Below, in pieces: positions 1-12,818 of a stretch of 64,000 nt of DNA. This DNA comes from Acanthochlamys bracteata (lineage: Eukaryota; Streptophyta; Magnoliopsida; Pandanales; Velloziaceae), in assembly GCA_019914995.1 (NCBI GenBank), contig CM034143.1, positions 3,474,501 through 3,538,500 of the forward strand. Reading direction: 5' to 3'. Position 1 is the stretch's first letter; each line of letters begins with the position of its first letter. The position numbers and the translations under genes were made by a program. The notes under the pieces are model-generated. The model saw only the letters and a list, made by a program, of their open reading frames with translations. It was not told where the DNA came from and ran no database searches.

Positions 1-2139
1 ATTGGGGTGGCATAGGAGATGACTCTGGGGATGAGAGGGTGCAGCAATTTTAAAAAAAAAACAAGTAATGAGTATGCATTCTAGTAAAAAGTGTCATAGG
101 TTTGGAAACACCCAAGTAAGCATTAATCATTTGATGAAAGCAGAGTTGAGGGAAGATTGTTGTCAACAAATAGCTCGTTTTTTTTACACAAGTGCAATTT
201 CTTTCAATTGTGTAAAAAATTCAGAATTTTTAAAAATGCTTGAGTTGGTTGGTAGGTTTGGTTGTGGACTGAAACCTCCTTCTTATCATGAAATTAGGGA
301 AACCTATTTGAAAAAAGAAGTAGCTAATGTAAAAAATTTTCTTGAGGATTATAAAACAGAGTGGAAAAAGACTGGTTGTTCTATTATGTCCGATGGTTGG
401 ACTGATAAAAAAAGAAGATCTATATGTAATTTTTTAGTAAATAGTCATAAAGGAACTGTATTTTTGTCATCCATTGATACCTCTGATATATCTAAAACAG
501 CAGATAAGGTTTTGAGATGTTAGATGATATTGTAGAGAGGGTTGGAGAGGAAAATGTTGTGCAAGTTATTACTGACAATGCTGCAAACTATAAGACGGCA
601 GGAGAGAGGTTGATGGAAAAAAGAAAAATGCTATATTGGACACATTATGCTGCCCATTGTATTGATCTCATTATAGAGGATTTTGAAAAAAAATTGAGGG
701 TTCATAGTGTGACAATTACAAAGGGAAGAAAAATTACAACATAAATTTATGGAAGGACCCTATTTATTTCAATGTTGAAGCATTTTACAAATGGGAGGGA
801 TTTAATTAGACCATGTGCAACTAGATTTGCTACCTCATACTTGACAACAGGTTGTCTAAATGACCATAAAGATGTATTAAAGAGTATGTTTAGCTCTAGT
901 GCATAGAAGTCAAGTAAATTTACAAGCAAACAAGATGGCAAGCAAGTCCAGCATACTGTTCTAGACAGCAGGTTCTGGAGGAATGTTCAGACATGTTTGA
1001 AAGCGGCTTACCCTCTTATTAAGGTGCTGCGTTTGGTTGACTCAGATGAGAAACCAACTATGGGTTTTATTTATAAGGAGATGGACCATGCAAAAGAGAA
1101 AATACGACTGAATTTCGGTAATGCTAAGAAAAGGTTAGTGCTTAAATAAGATTAAATATTTTTATCATTGTTATTAGTTATTTCATTATTTGTAATGATT
1201 CAGCTTTTTTATTTCTTATAGTTATGAACCTGTGTGGAAAATTATTGATAAAAGATGGGAACTTCAATTGCATAGGCCTTTACATGCTGCAGCTTATTAC
1301 TTAAATCCTCATTACCATTATAGTTCAGATTTTAAAAATGATGCAGAGGTAAAAATTAGATTATATAATTGTTTAGAAAGGATGGTGGCTGATGCAAATG
1401 AGAGGACAAAGTTAGATGTCCAGTTTGCAGCATTTAAACAGGCAAGGGGATTGTTTGGGATCGGCTCTACAATAGTAGGGAGACAAACAAAAGATCCAGC
1501 TGATTGGTTGGATTCTTTTGGAGCTGAGTGTTCTGAATTACAAAGGTTTGCTATTCGAATATTAAGTTTAACTTGTAGTTCTTACCGGTCATGCAGCGTA
1601 ATTGGAGTGCATTTGAAATGGTAAAAATATAACTTTCTCTTTTAAACCACTTGTTATATTAATAGACTATCAGCTTATATAACTTCTATAATTTCATTAT
1701 TGTTTAGGTGCACACAAAAAGAAGAAACCGTTTGCATCAAAGGAAGATGAATGACTTGATATTCGTGATGTGCAATTTGAAGTTAAGAGAAAGAAGAATG
1801 AAAAGTACAAAATCGATTTCAAGTTGCTCAGCGGCCTTTGATGATCTTCCCTCAGATGATGAGTGGATTGTTGAAGAACAAGAAGTCGACCACATTGACC
1901 ATGAATGGCTGGATGTCCTCAATCAAACTTCAGGTAATGAAAATAGTTCAAATGAGACAGTGAATGTTGTTGATGACATTGAAAGTCTAAGGAGTAAACC
2001 TAATAGTGATGTGGAGATTCCAGTAGATAATATTGGTTCTTCTCATGGCGGTAGTGTTAGTGGAGATGACTCTCATGAGGAAGATAGCAATGGAGATGAT
2101 TGTGACATTGATGATATTTCCGCTGATAACTTTTTTTAG
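1..2139 (+). pseudogene. hAT-superfamily transposase gene, 5'-truncated by the window and decayed
   Basis: This is the remnant of a cut-and-paste DNA transposase. A DUF659-like block is recognisable (SDGWTDKKRRSICNFLV, about 388-440), followed by VVQVITDNAANYKTAGERL, YWTHYAAHCIDLI and, further on, LHRPLHAAAYYLNP and the C-terminal hAT dimerisation region (ELQRFAIRILSLTCSS; RNWSAFEM in a neighbouring frame). The tail is acidic and contains DLPSDDEWIVEE. Two introns fit GT-AG: 1134-1221 and 1621-1707. The N-terminal BED zinc finger expected in this family would lie left of the window. Damage: an early in-frame TAA at 51-53 beside an A-run, a one-T loss near 508-512 that shifts the frame, in-frame stops at 742-744 and 904-906, and a shift near 1595-1600. 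The remaining frames are long and well conserved, so decay is modest. The family call is firm. Whether the element was autonomous cannot be judged without its 5' end. Confidence 0.9.
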
Positions 2140-2329
2140 TTTTCTTTTTATGTTTTTAATGTTATACCTTATTGGCTATTGATGTTTGTAAGGCCTATTA
2201 GCAATACAGTTGTAGACTTGTAGTATTTCTGTAGACATGTTAAGTATGTTATATACTTATATTGACTGTTTTATATTATTGAAATATGTTCTATTTGGTT
2301 GAATTGTAGTGGCAGGCTATCTTACTGCC

Positions 2330-2850
2330 CAGTCATTGAAATTAGATGGCTCTGGACAGTGAAACAGAGCCATCTAAATGGCTCTGTTTCACTGTCCAGA
2401 GCCATTTAGTATGGCTCTGTTTTACTGCCTAGAGCCATCTAAATGGCTCTGTTTTATTGCCCAGAGCCATTTAGTATATTAGATAGCTCTGGATAGAAAC
2501 AGAGCCATCTAAATGGCTTTGTTTTACTGCCCAGAGCTATTTAGTATTTTAGATAGCTCTGGGTAGAAACAGAGCCATCTAAATGGCTCTGTTTCACTAT
2601 CCAGAGCCATTTAGTATTTTAGATAGCTCTGGACAGAAACAGAGTCATTTAGTATGGCTCTGTTTTACTGCCTAGAGCCATCTAAATGGCTCTGTTTTAT
2701 TGCCCAAAGCTATTTAGTATTTTAGATAGCTCTAGATAGAAACAGAGCCATCTAAATGGCTCTGTTTACTGCCCATCTAAATGGCTCTGGACAGTGATGG
2801 CTCTGCTTCATTGTCCAGAGCTATTTAGTATTTTAGATGGCTCTTGTATA
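2330..2850. repeat. Palindromic tandem array (70-bp unit) downstream of the hAT gene
   Basis: Units of exactly 70 bp are visible at 2441-2510, 2511-2580, 2581-2650 and 2684-2753. They are interrupted by half units of about 33 bp (for example 2651-2683). Each unit is itself an imperfect palindrome built on GGCTCTG and CAGAGCC arms joined by ATCTAAAT or TTTAGTATTTTAGAT spacers. A near-ideal hairpin sits at 2346-2405: two 28-bp arms (2346-2373 and 2378-2405) match perfectly around a 4-base loop, ctaa. The array begins about 190 bp after the transposase stop. It is therefore most likely the 3' subterminal region of the hAT element, where such elements often carry repeated transposase-binding motifs. 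That role is inferred. Confidence 0.85.
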
Positions 2851-2860
2851 TTGTTTTATT

Positions 2861-3394
2861 ATTGTACAACTCCAATGTAAGCTTACTGAAATGTTGTTTA
2901 AGTGTATAACTTAATAATGAATGATATAGAAGTATAGAACTTCAAGTTCTCTATTTTTTTAAAATCTATGTGAATGTGTGATTGTGTCACTATCTGTATG
3001 AAATATTTTTTATTTGATGTTCTTCAGTTCTTGTAAATTTGTAATGAAATATTTTTTATTTGATGTTCTTGTAAATTTGTAATGCTATGCTGTATGTAGA
3101 AACAGAATACTTGTGTGTAGAAATAATCAGTAAAAAAATATTTCATTGATATTCATTGCTGCTGAAAATAGAAAAAAAAAGTCCACAGCTACACAAGAAT
3201 TTAAAATTCAATATAACAATAAACTAACAATATATCTATACAATTACATATATGTTTGGCTTCTAAAATTATAATTAAAAGCTTGCAACTGCTATTTGAA
3301 GGTCCGCAAAATTACCTGAAATCACAAAAATCAAAATTTATTAGTTTGTTACAATATTAATAAATTTTATTTTTTTAAGTATTAAAATAAAAAA
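2861..3394. other. Unassigned AT-rich sequence
   Basis: No convincing coding frame. A short direct repeat around aaatattttttatttgatgttct occurs twice (about 3001-3025 and 3045-3070). The stretch may include the outer 3' end of the hAT element, but I cannot place its terminal inverted repeat. Confidence 0.4.
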
Positions 3395-3509
3395 AATTAT
3401 TAAATAATTATTGGTTTGTAAAATCTTACGATCTTACTATAAAATCTCGATTTTAAGATCTTACCCAAGCGAAACGATCTAACCTAAGATCCTGATCTTG
3501 ACAACCTTG
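3395..3509. repeat. MITE-like remnant ending in ...TTGACAACCTTG
   Basis: The segment shares its order of motifs (AAATCTTACGA, ACGATC, AAGAT, TTGACAACCTT) with 28867-29044 and with the reverse complement of the left part of 41147-41663. It looks like the terminal part of one dispersed element family. Only one end is recognisable here, so it is probably truncated. Confidence 0.5.
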
Positions 3510-6500
3510 GGTGAAACTATTGGCAGCGATCAGGAAAAAGACAGCAACGACAGTAGCCATCAAAGGATACGGATCTAAACAGAAAAGTAAAGAGACATCA
3601 GCGACGAGATCAAAATTAGAGGACAGACAGAAACTACAGCAACACAGATTTGATTTCTTAAACTTATGTTTATTAATTTTGTTGTAGGTAATTTCAATAT
3701 GAGTGGCTAAACTCTCTGAACTGGAGTTATGATGAAACAATAGTAAATTTGATTTGATTCTTGAATATTATGTGATGTGTTAATTGTTGATTTTATGTGA
3801 GTTGTTAATTCTTGTATGAAAGATATTTATGTGTGAAATTATTATGTCTGATCAACATTAAATTTGATATCTATACTATTCTATTAATTCTGTATGCGAG
3901 TACTAATCGAAACACGATTTATGAATAACATAATTAATAATTATAGTTAGTATTACTGAATCAAGGTGAATGCAATTATATGATTTATGATTTTGTAGGA
4001 CTTAATGCATATTTAGTAATTTCTAAATAAAGAATTAGAATAACACTAAAGATAGGTGATTTTATACTATACTAAAGTTAAAATCATAATTAGAAATCAT
4101 ATTTAAAGACTGGACCAAGGTATTAAATATAAAATCTTCACTATTATCATAATCTATTATAATATTTATTTAAAGATTAAATTAAGGTATTAGTGGTGGA
4201 TTTCAAAACTTTAGTTATTTGCATATTTATTTTCTCGATTCGTATTTTACTTTTATGTTTAGCTTTCGTATACTTTTGAGAAAGTCACAAAAACACAGTT
4301 TTTGATTGTTTAATTGAATTAGAGTTAGCAACAATCTCTGTGGAATAAACTCATTTTCTGCTATACGGTAGACGACAATCTTGCATTTTCGAGATAGAGT
4401 TGTTGGGTTTTGTCTTAGTTGGTTTTGTCCACATCAAATTTTTTGTGCTGATGCCGGGGATTGTTTTGTTCGACTTTGATTCAATCTAGCTTCATTTAGA
4501 TTCATTTAGGTTATTTAATATTTTGATTTGTTTTGAATTTAGCTTAGAGCATATTAGTTTGATCTTCACTTTATTGTTGCATCATTGCATGATCAGTCAT
4601 TGTCATAGTCAATCTTCACTTAAAATTTGATTCTAAGATTGAGAGAGAAGTTAGGAAAATAAGACGTGAACATAGAAATTATTTGAATATTAGAATTGAA
4701 GAGATGGCCGTTGCAGCAAATGAAATAATGGAAGATCTTGACATTCTCATAATTTATGTATCTCCATCTAGTATAGTTATCCTTGATGCCGTTAGAAATT
4801 ATGTGTTGAAAACTATTCATTTTAATATGATGCTTTCTTTTTATGGTTTGAACAATGAGGATCATTTAGCTCATATTCAAGAAATTTTCAATATGTTCTC
4901 TAACATGCCTTTGACAGATAGGATTACTAAGGAACACCTTCAAACAAACAAAAATATTTCCCTATATTTTAAAGGATAGAGTAAAGATATGGTTGCAATC
5001 TCTTAGGCATGATTCACTTAATACTTGAACTGAAATTCAAAACAAGTTTTTAAAGAAATTCTTTTCAACTCAGAAATTGATGCATTAAGGATAAAATCAT
5101 GCAATTTACTCAACAATCTGATGAGTCATTTTGTAAGTCGTGGCAACGATTTAATAACTTGTTAATTCAATGTTCTCACTATGATTTGCCTATTTTAGTT
5201 TTGATGCGTATATTTTATAAGACACTAATCATTTCTAGTAAGACGGTAGTGACTAATTATGTAGGAGGATCCATTCAGAATAAGACGCCAGTTAAATTTC
5301 AAACGATTTTCGAAAATGTAGCTCTTGAGATGCAATATATGTATACATAAGGAAGACGAGCTGGGGAGGGGAGTGGTACTAACGATTATGCTTCCAAAGT
5401 GCAGGTGAATCCTACTGCTAACAAATTGGATGCTTTGCTGGTTATGAACGGAAAACTTCCAATATAATATGCACGTGGCATTTCTGATTTATCTAATCAC
5501 TCTACTGTACATTGTCCAAAGAGAGTAGATTTTCCTGAGTTTGTATAAGAACAAACAAATATGATAAGTTAATACAACCGACATCCTAAATATGATACAT
5601 ATTCAAACACATATAATCCTAGATGGAGGAATCATCCCAACTTCTCGTGGAGCAATAAATAACACTAACCTCCACCTCAACCATAGCCGTCGATTTCATT
5701 GGAGGATTTGGTAAGACAGTTAGCTATTGTCAACAAAAACTTAAAGTTCAGGTAGATCAAATTGCTCAAACTTTGAGTCAAATAAAGCCTCGTAAGTTTC
5801 CTAGTCAACCCAATATCAATCTATGAAATAATGAACAAGCAAAAGCCATTCAATTAAGATTAGATAAGCTTATTAATAATGGTAATAAAATTGATATTTC
5901 TAATGAAATTATAGTTGCAGATGATGAAAAATAGGACCTGGACAAATTTGAATTAAGAGAAAAAAAGTCGGAGTCATCGCCATCTGTGAGTGATCAACAC
6001 CATGGAAAAGAATATGATCATCATCATTCTATACTACACAAGACGGTTGATCGTTATACGCCTCCTATTTTATTTCCGAACCGCCTAAAGCAAAATATAC
6101 ATGATAAGCAATTTGAAGATATTTATAATATATTAAGTAAATTGCATATTAATCTTCCTTTGCTTGATGTGATTGAACAAATCCCAGCATATGGAAAATT
6201 CATCAAAAATTTGAAAGCTCATAACTCAAATTTGCACCAAACGAAAGAGTTAGGTTAAACAAAAATATAAGTGTAGTGTTGAAAAGTAAGCTTCCACCTA
6301 AACTTGATGATCCAGATAGTTTTGATATTTCTATCACTATTGGTGCAACGATATTTGGACGTGCTATGTTGAATCTAGAGGCAAGCATCAATTTGATGCC
6401 TTTTTCTATCTATAAAGAGTTGGGTTTGGAAGGAATAAAAAAGTCCATTTCACACCTCGAGCTTACTGACCATTCCATACGACATCCCACATGTATTATA

Positions 6501-6591
6501 GAGGATGGTTTAGTTCAAATTGACAAATTAATTCTTCCTGCATATTTTATTTTTTAGACATAGAGAAAATTTTAAAAAGTGATCATGAGAT

Positions 6592-7112
6592 TAGTGGTGG
6601 CTATTCGGGTTCATAGATTGATTCCGGATCGACCCATATAATAACCGGGTCAAAATTGTTCAACCCTAAATTGACCCATTTATTTATATGGATCAAAATT
6701 CTCAACCTAACAGGGTCAAATTCGGACCAACACATTGAATAATTAAAATTATTAAAATAAAATTATAAACATAAATTTCTAACAATAATATACAAAATTA
6801 TTAATTATGATATATCTAAACAAATATTATTTTTGGTAAAATTTATAATTAAATAAAAATTTAGTTAAATTAAGATAGATTAAGAAATATATATATATAA
6901 ATTTAATTTAATTTTTTTTGCTATTATTCTCTAATTATTAAGTAATATACATTATATAAATAGTTATACGGGTTAAATGATCAATCTTGGGTCAACTCGA
7001 ATGCGACTCGAACTTATTTAAGTTTTCGGGTTGAATTGAAAATGACCAAAATTCGGTTAAGACTTGACCCGAATTCGATTTTTTCGGGTCTGATCGAAAA
7101 ATGTCACCCCTA
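6592..7112. mobile_element. hAT-type MITE inserted in the Athila/Tat element
   Basis: A 521-bp element flanked by a perfect 8-bp target-site duplication, catgagat (6584-6591 and 7113-7120). The termini are TAGTGGTGGC... and ...GTCACCCCTA, i.e. inverted repeats starting TAG-GGTG-C. It has no coding capacity; subterminal CGGGT/ACCCG motifs flank an AT-rich core. The 8-bp duplication and the TAGGGGTGRCAA ends place it in the hAT superfamily. It belongs to the same family as 23870-24434, 60567-61176 and the longer 25330-26158 and 63306-64000 copies. Confidence 0.92.
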
Positions 7113-9933
7113 CATGAGATCCCCATTCTTTTTGGTCGTCCGTTTATTATTATTGCAGATACATATATCAACGTGAAAAAAAACACTCTCACAATGACAG
7201 TGTTGGGTGAAACCGTTAAATTCAAAATGTTTGATGCTCTTAAACATTCTTCTATTTTATTTAGATTCTTGCTTTTCTGTTGATTTATTAGATTCACTAA
7301 TCGATTATGTTATTTTTGTAGGAAAAATGGAAGGATGATTTGGAAGCTGCATTAATTTTAGATGTGGGAGAGAGTGATAATTCTAATGATATGATTGCTG
7401 CCGTGAATGTATTAAAACCGATTCAACCTAGAGATTAATAAAATAAGGATAGAGCTATCTAGTAGTTCCTCCTAAGTTAGAACTCAAACTATTGTCGGAA
7501 TATTTAAAATATGCATTCTTAGGTGTAATGAAACCCTCCCAGTAATCATATCTTCAAATCTTACAGTTAGAGAAGATAAGAGTCTCATTAGTACTCTAAT
7601 AGAACATAGGACAGCAATGGTTAGACAATATCTGACATAAAAGATATTAGTCTTGTGATGTGTATTTATAGAATTTTAATGGAGGATGATGCCAAGCCTA
7701 CTCGTGAAAGTCAAAGGAGATTAAATTCTAATATGAAAGAGGTTGTTAGAGCTGAAATTTTGAAACTACTTGATGTAGGAGTAATCTATCAAATCTCTTA
7801 TAGTAGATGGATTAGTCTAATGCAAGTAGTACATAAGAAATCTGTGTGATAGTAATAAAAAATGAGAATAATGAATTGATCCCTACAAGAACAACAACCG
7901 CATGGCGTGTTTGTATTGATTATAGAAAGTTAAATTCTGCAAGAAGAAAAGATCATTTTTCTTTACCTTTTATTGATCAAATGCTTGAATGTTTAGTTGC
8001 TCATTCACATTATTGTTTTCTTGATGGTTTTTCAGATTATAATCAAATTTTAATTGCTCGTGAAGACCAAGAGAAGACAACTTTCACTTGTTCGTTTGAC
8101 ACTTTTGTCATAGGATGATGCCTTTTGGTTTGTGCAATGCTTCAGCGACGTTTCAAAGATGCATGATGGCTATATTCTCTGATATGGTAGAGAGGATTAT
8201 TGAGGTATTTATGGATGACTTTTTAATTTTTGGATCTTATTTTGATGGATGCCTTGATAATTTGAAATTGGTTTTGTCTTGATGTGAAAAAACAAATTTG
8301 GTTTTGAATTGGGAAAAATGTTATTTCATAATTAGACAAGAGATTGTGTTAGGATACGTGGTTTCTAGTAAAAGAATTGAGATGGATAGAGCAAAAATTG
8401 AAATTATTAAGAATCTACCTTTTCCTAATTCAGTAAAAGTCATTAAAAGTTTCTTAGGCCATACTCGTTTTTATAGAAAATTAATTAAAGATTTTTCTAA
8501 AATAACTAGGCCTTTATGTTATTTATTGACTAAGGATGCTGTGTTTGATTTTGATAAAATTTGTTTGTATGTATTCAACGATCTGAAACATGCCTTAACT
8601 ACTGCTCTTGACTGAAAATTACCATTTGAATTGATGTGTGATGCTTCAAATTATGCTATTGGTATATTTAAGTCAACGAATTGATAAACTACCACATATA
8701 TATTATGCTAGTAAGACTTTGAATGATGCATAACTTAATTATTCAACAACAGAAAAAGAGTTGCTTGCTGTGGTGTTTGCTTTAGAAAAATTTTGTCCAT
8801 ATATTTTTAGTTCTAAAGTCATTATATTTGTTAACCATGCTATTCTTAAGTATTTATTGACTTAAAAAGATGCTAAGTCTAGGTTGATTCGATGGATTTT
8901 GTTGCTGCAAGAGTTTGACTTGGATATTAAGGATAAAAAAAAATCGAGAATGTGATAGCAGACCATTTTTCTCGCATCAGGATTGAAGATCAAAGAGAAG
9001 GAGATGATATGCCTCTAAATGATTTTTTTTCATATGAACAACTTTACTCCGTTACTTATGAAAAACCTTGGTATGCTGATTTTGTGAATTATCTTTCTAG
9101 TGGTGTAATAAGAAATAATTTGTTTTTTTAGAAAAAGAAGAGATTTCTGTCTATGGTGAAGCACTATTATTGGGATGATCCCTACTATTGAGATGATCTA
9201 AATCATTAGAAATGTGTTCCTCAAGATGAATAAGAAAGCATTCTAAAGTATAGCCATGAGTTATCATGTGGAGGTCACTTTGGTGTTAAGAAAACAATGC
9301 GTAAAATCTTTCAATCAGATTTCTTTTGACCCACTTTATTTAAAGATGAATTTAACTTTTATTTTAAGTGTGACATATGCCAAAAAATAAAAAATATCAG
9401 TAGGAGAAAAATGATGCCTTTGACTAATATTTTGATTGTAGAACTCTTTGATATTCGGGATATAAATATTATGGGTCCATTTTCTTCCTCTTTTGGGTAT
9501 TTTTATATTATTGTTGCTATTGATTATGCATCTTAATGGATAGAGGCTCAAGCTATAAAAACTAATGATCATAAGATTGCCTTCAAATTTCTAAAAAATA
9601 TGATTTTCATTAGATTTGGAACCCCTAGACCAATCATTAGTGATGGTGGTAAATATTTTTACAATAAACTTTTTGATGCTTTGTTAAGAAAATATTGCAT
9701 AACTCATAAGTTAGCCACTCCATATCACCCACAAACCTCAAGACAAGTAGAGATTATCAATAGAGAAATTAAGAATATTTTAGAGAAAACCGTCAACACT
9801 ACAAAAAAAATTGAGCAATAAAACTTAATAATACTTTATGGGCTTATAGGACAGTATACAAAACACCTATAGGGATGAGTCATATCGTATTGTTTTTGGT
9901 AAAGTATGTCATTTATCTATGGAACTTGAACAT

Positions 9934-11444
9934 TGATAGATATTCCTGTAAGATTAACTCAAGAGGGGAGGGGTGAATTGAGTTAGTCTATAAAAAAATT
10001 TTATCAAATTTGTTATCCTACTGGCAGCAGGCTTACAGCCGGCTGTGTCAACACTGTAACCTGTAGACAGAGAGAGTTAGTTTGTTCACTGATATAGATA
10101 ATAAAAGGTAGTGCTCAAGGTATTTAACGTGGTTCAGCAAAACCCTTTTGCCTACATCTACGATCGCTCTATCACCAGAGCCAAAGCTTCACTAAACCTT
10201 TAATAAGCTACAAATGCATCTAGAGCAAAGTGCTTCACCAAGCATACTTACTCTACCGGGTTTCTTCGCCAAGACAACCCCTGGCAGCCTACTGGACACA
10301 CCTGTTCCCCTGGCTGATTTGCTAGCACTATTACAAGGTTTAAAAGCTTACATTAAGCTCTACCCGAGCTTTCTTTTCCGGTGCCCACGGCACCACCTTC
10401 ACAATTGTCAGTAAACGGTTACAAGAAAATAAACTGAGATTGAGCACAGGATCTATCTCATGAATGTTAAGTGTTCATGATGTGATTCAGATGAGATGAT
10501 CGGAGAGATTGCTGAGAAAGATTTTTTCAGTATGATTGGCAGCAAGAGTTGTTTATGTAGAGTAGTAGAGTTCGTGACCAGCAGCAGGAATTTTTGTGTA
10601 GAGTGGTAGAGTTCTTGTATATCTCTGTTTTGTTTGGGTTCTCTCTACTTCTGTTTTCTTATGTTCTCTCTTTCTCTACTCTGTTTTCTTGTTGCTGTGG
10701 CTTCCTTCTTATAGAGTTTCTTTTTTGTGCAGGAGCCGTTGAGGAATGTTGCCGTTGGCGCTCTTTTCCATTGGTGGTTCTTCACGTCAGAGAAGAGGCG
10801 TTACTGTCCAGCAGTTAATCAATTTCTTTCAAGTTTCTTTCGGCTGTGTTAATGCAAGACCTCCATAGCATTAAATGCGCTGTAGAATTTTGAATCTTGC
10901 CGCCAGTTGTTGAGAGCTTGATTTGGCTAAAGTGCTGTCTGAGATTCGATGAGCTGATGGGTTGATTTGGCTTGTCCATAATTAATGCAATGCTTGTTGA
11001 CTGCTTGACTTGATCAAAAACTTTGACTTGTATTATGTGCTTTCTTCTCTTGATTATTAAGCTTTCCTTTTCTTTGAATTAGCTCTTGTAAATCTTCTGT
11101 TTGAAATGCTTCAGTCTGTTGTGAGTCCAGAAGATTTTTGGAGCAAGAAGGATTTTGTTGTCTTTGAAACCAAAGCTCTGTTTCAGAACAGAGAAGTCTA
11201 CTTGGGCTTCAGTAGTCGAACAGCTGACTGTGATGTGGCTGTGGCATTCTGTCCCGTATACTGTCCTCTGTCCCGCTTCAGTAGTAGCACATCGGTTGGC
11301 TGTATGATGGCTGTTTTTATCTGCTGTAAATGAAATGATCTTTGTTTGTCTAATCCTGCAGAACTTGTTTTCAGTTATTAGTCTTATATAAATTATAGTT
11401 CTTAATTCTTTGTTATCATCAAAATTATCCTTATAATTCCAACA
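9934..11444 (-). mobile_element. Solo LTR of a Ty1/copia element (copy A)
   Basis: Read on the minus strand it starts TGTTGGAATTATAAGG and ends ...CTTACAGGAATATCTATCA, the usual TG...CA limits of a copia LTR (about 1.5 kb). Internal landmarks match the second copy at 46281-47869, which lies in the opposite orientation. No internal coding region accompanies it, so it is a solo LTR. The flanking 5-mers (aacat and ataat) are not identical, so the target duplication is degraded. It sits in the integrase region of the surrounding gypsy element and is younger than it. Short open frames inside it are not genes. Confidence 0.85.
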
Positions 11445-12804
11445 ATAATGCATATTGGGCTATCAAGAAGCTAAATTTTGACATAAAAGATATGGGGAAT
11501 GAAAAAAAATTGCAACTCAATGAATTGGAATAAATTCACAATGAGGCTTATGAGAATGAAAAGATTTACAAGGAACGCACAAAGTTCTTCCATGACAAAT
11601 AAATTCAGCGAAAAGAGTCTACTCCAGGTATGAAAGTGTTATTGCTTGACTCATGGTTGAAACTCTTTCCAGAGAAGCTAAAATCAAAATAGCACGGACC
11701 TTATGAGATAGTTGAAACCTTTACACATGAAGCAATAGAAATCAAGGATCTCAAATCTAGAACACAATTAAAGTCAATGGGTATCGCTTAAAGCCATATT
11801 TGGAGGCCACCTTCGTAATGCAAACTAAACCAACTCTTCAACTGCGCGATCCTATTTGACAAACTCCTCGTCTGACTGAAAACGTTAAATTTAGCGCTTC
11901 TTGGGAGACAACCCAAGCTCTTTCTCTTTAGTAGCATTTGAATATTGTAAAAATTTAATTTTCTTGTAGATTTAATTATTTCGGTTGCTTTGTAGGGTCA
12001 AGTTAATAATCGCTGGAGTATGCATTTCCATCGAGAAGTATTAATGATAGATGGTAAGTGTTCTAAGATGCTGCCACCCCTGTACGATGTTGTACACTAA
12101 CCAGGTAAGTAATTCTGACTGTTTCTCATGAGAATTGGTGAATGTTAGTCAACATCTTGCTGTAACTGAACGTTGTGGAATTATAAGTAGACATTTCTTA
12201 ATTGAAAAGCACTACTATGAGGTTAGCGCTTGTAATGTACAGAAGATATTGATCTTGTTGGTTCTACATACAAAACTTTTCTTGTTGATTATAGATATTT
12301 GACAATAATTTTACTCCATCCTAGAATGACCCAACTGTTTGCTGGAATGCATACTTCACATGTTGCAATTCAAGATAGTAGTTCTTCCGCTATGGTTCAA
12401 CATAAAATGCTTTGAAGTGTAATCATTGCTGGAGAACTATTCTCCACTTATTGCAGGAACTAAAAGCTAAAGTATTACGACCCCAAAGAACACTTCCAGC
12501 ATGCAAAGGAGTTAGAAAGAGCGACCAATAGGTAGCTGGACAGCAGAGAAAGAACTATCAATATGTAGCTGAATATGGTGACTGGAGTTGAATGCTTTCT
12601 TCAAGAACAAACCTCTGGGACAGTAGGTGGTCTTCTATTAAGATGGATTGGACTTTCACTGAATTGGGAGATTGGACATGAATTGAAAAGACTATCCACC
12701 ACATTCAACTAGGGGAGTTTCTTTTACAACTCGAGTTTTATTTTCTTGAATGCATTGTTATATCAATTTCTTCGCATTGAGGACAATGGTTGATTTAAGT
12801 TTAA

Positions 12805-12818
12805 GGGGGGGGGGGGGG
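12805..12818 (+). repeat. Run of 14 G residues
   Basis: An uninterrupted G14 tract lies in a purine-rich context (tttaagtttaag...atggagttag). It falls in the 3' noncoding part of the gypsy element, where members of this lineage carry purine tracts reading aagtttgggggtg. It is probably slippage expansion of such a tract. Confidence 0.8.

Noticed and set aside
2330-2850. CRISPR-like regular repeat array
   Set aside because: Units are contiguous and palindromic without unique spacers, and the DNA is plant nuclear in character.
10214-10818. Frames inside the solo LTR
   Set aside because: The same DNA occurs in LTR copy B, where the frames are not conserved; LTRs do not encode proteins.
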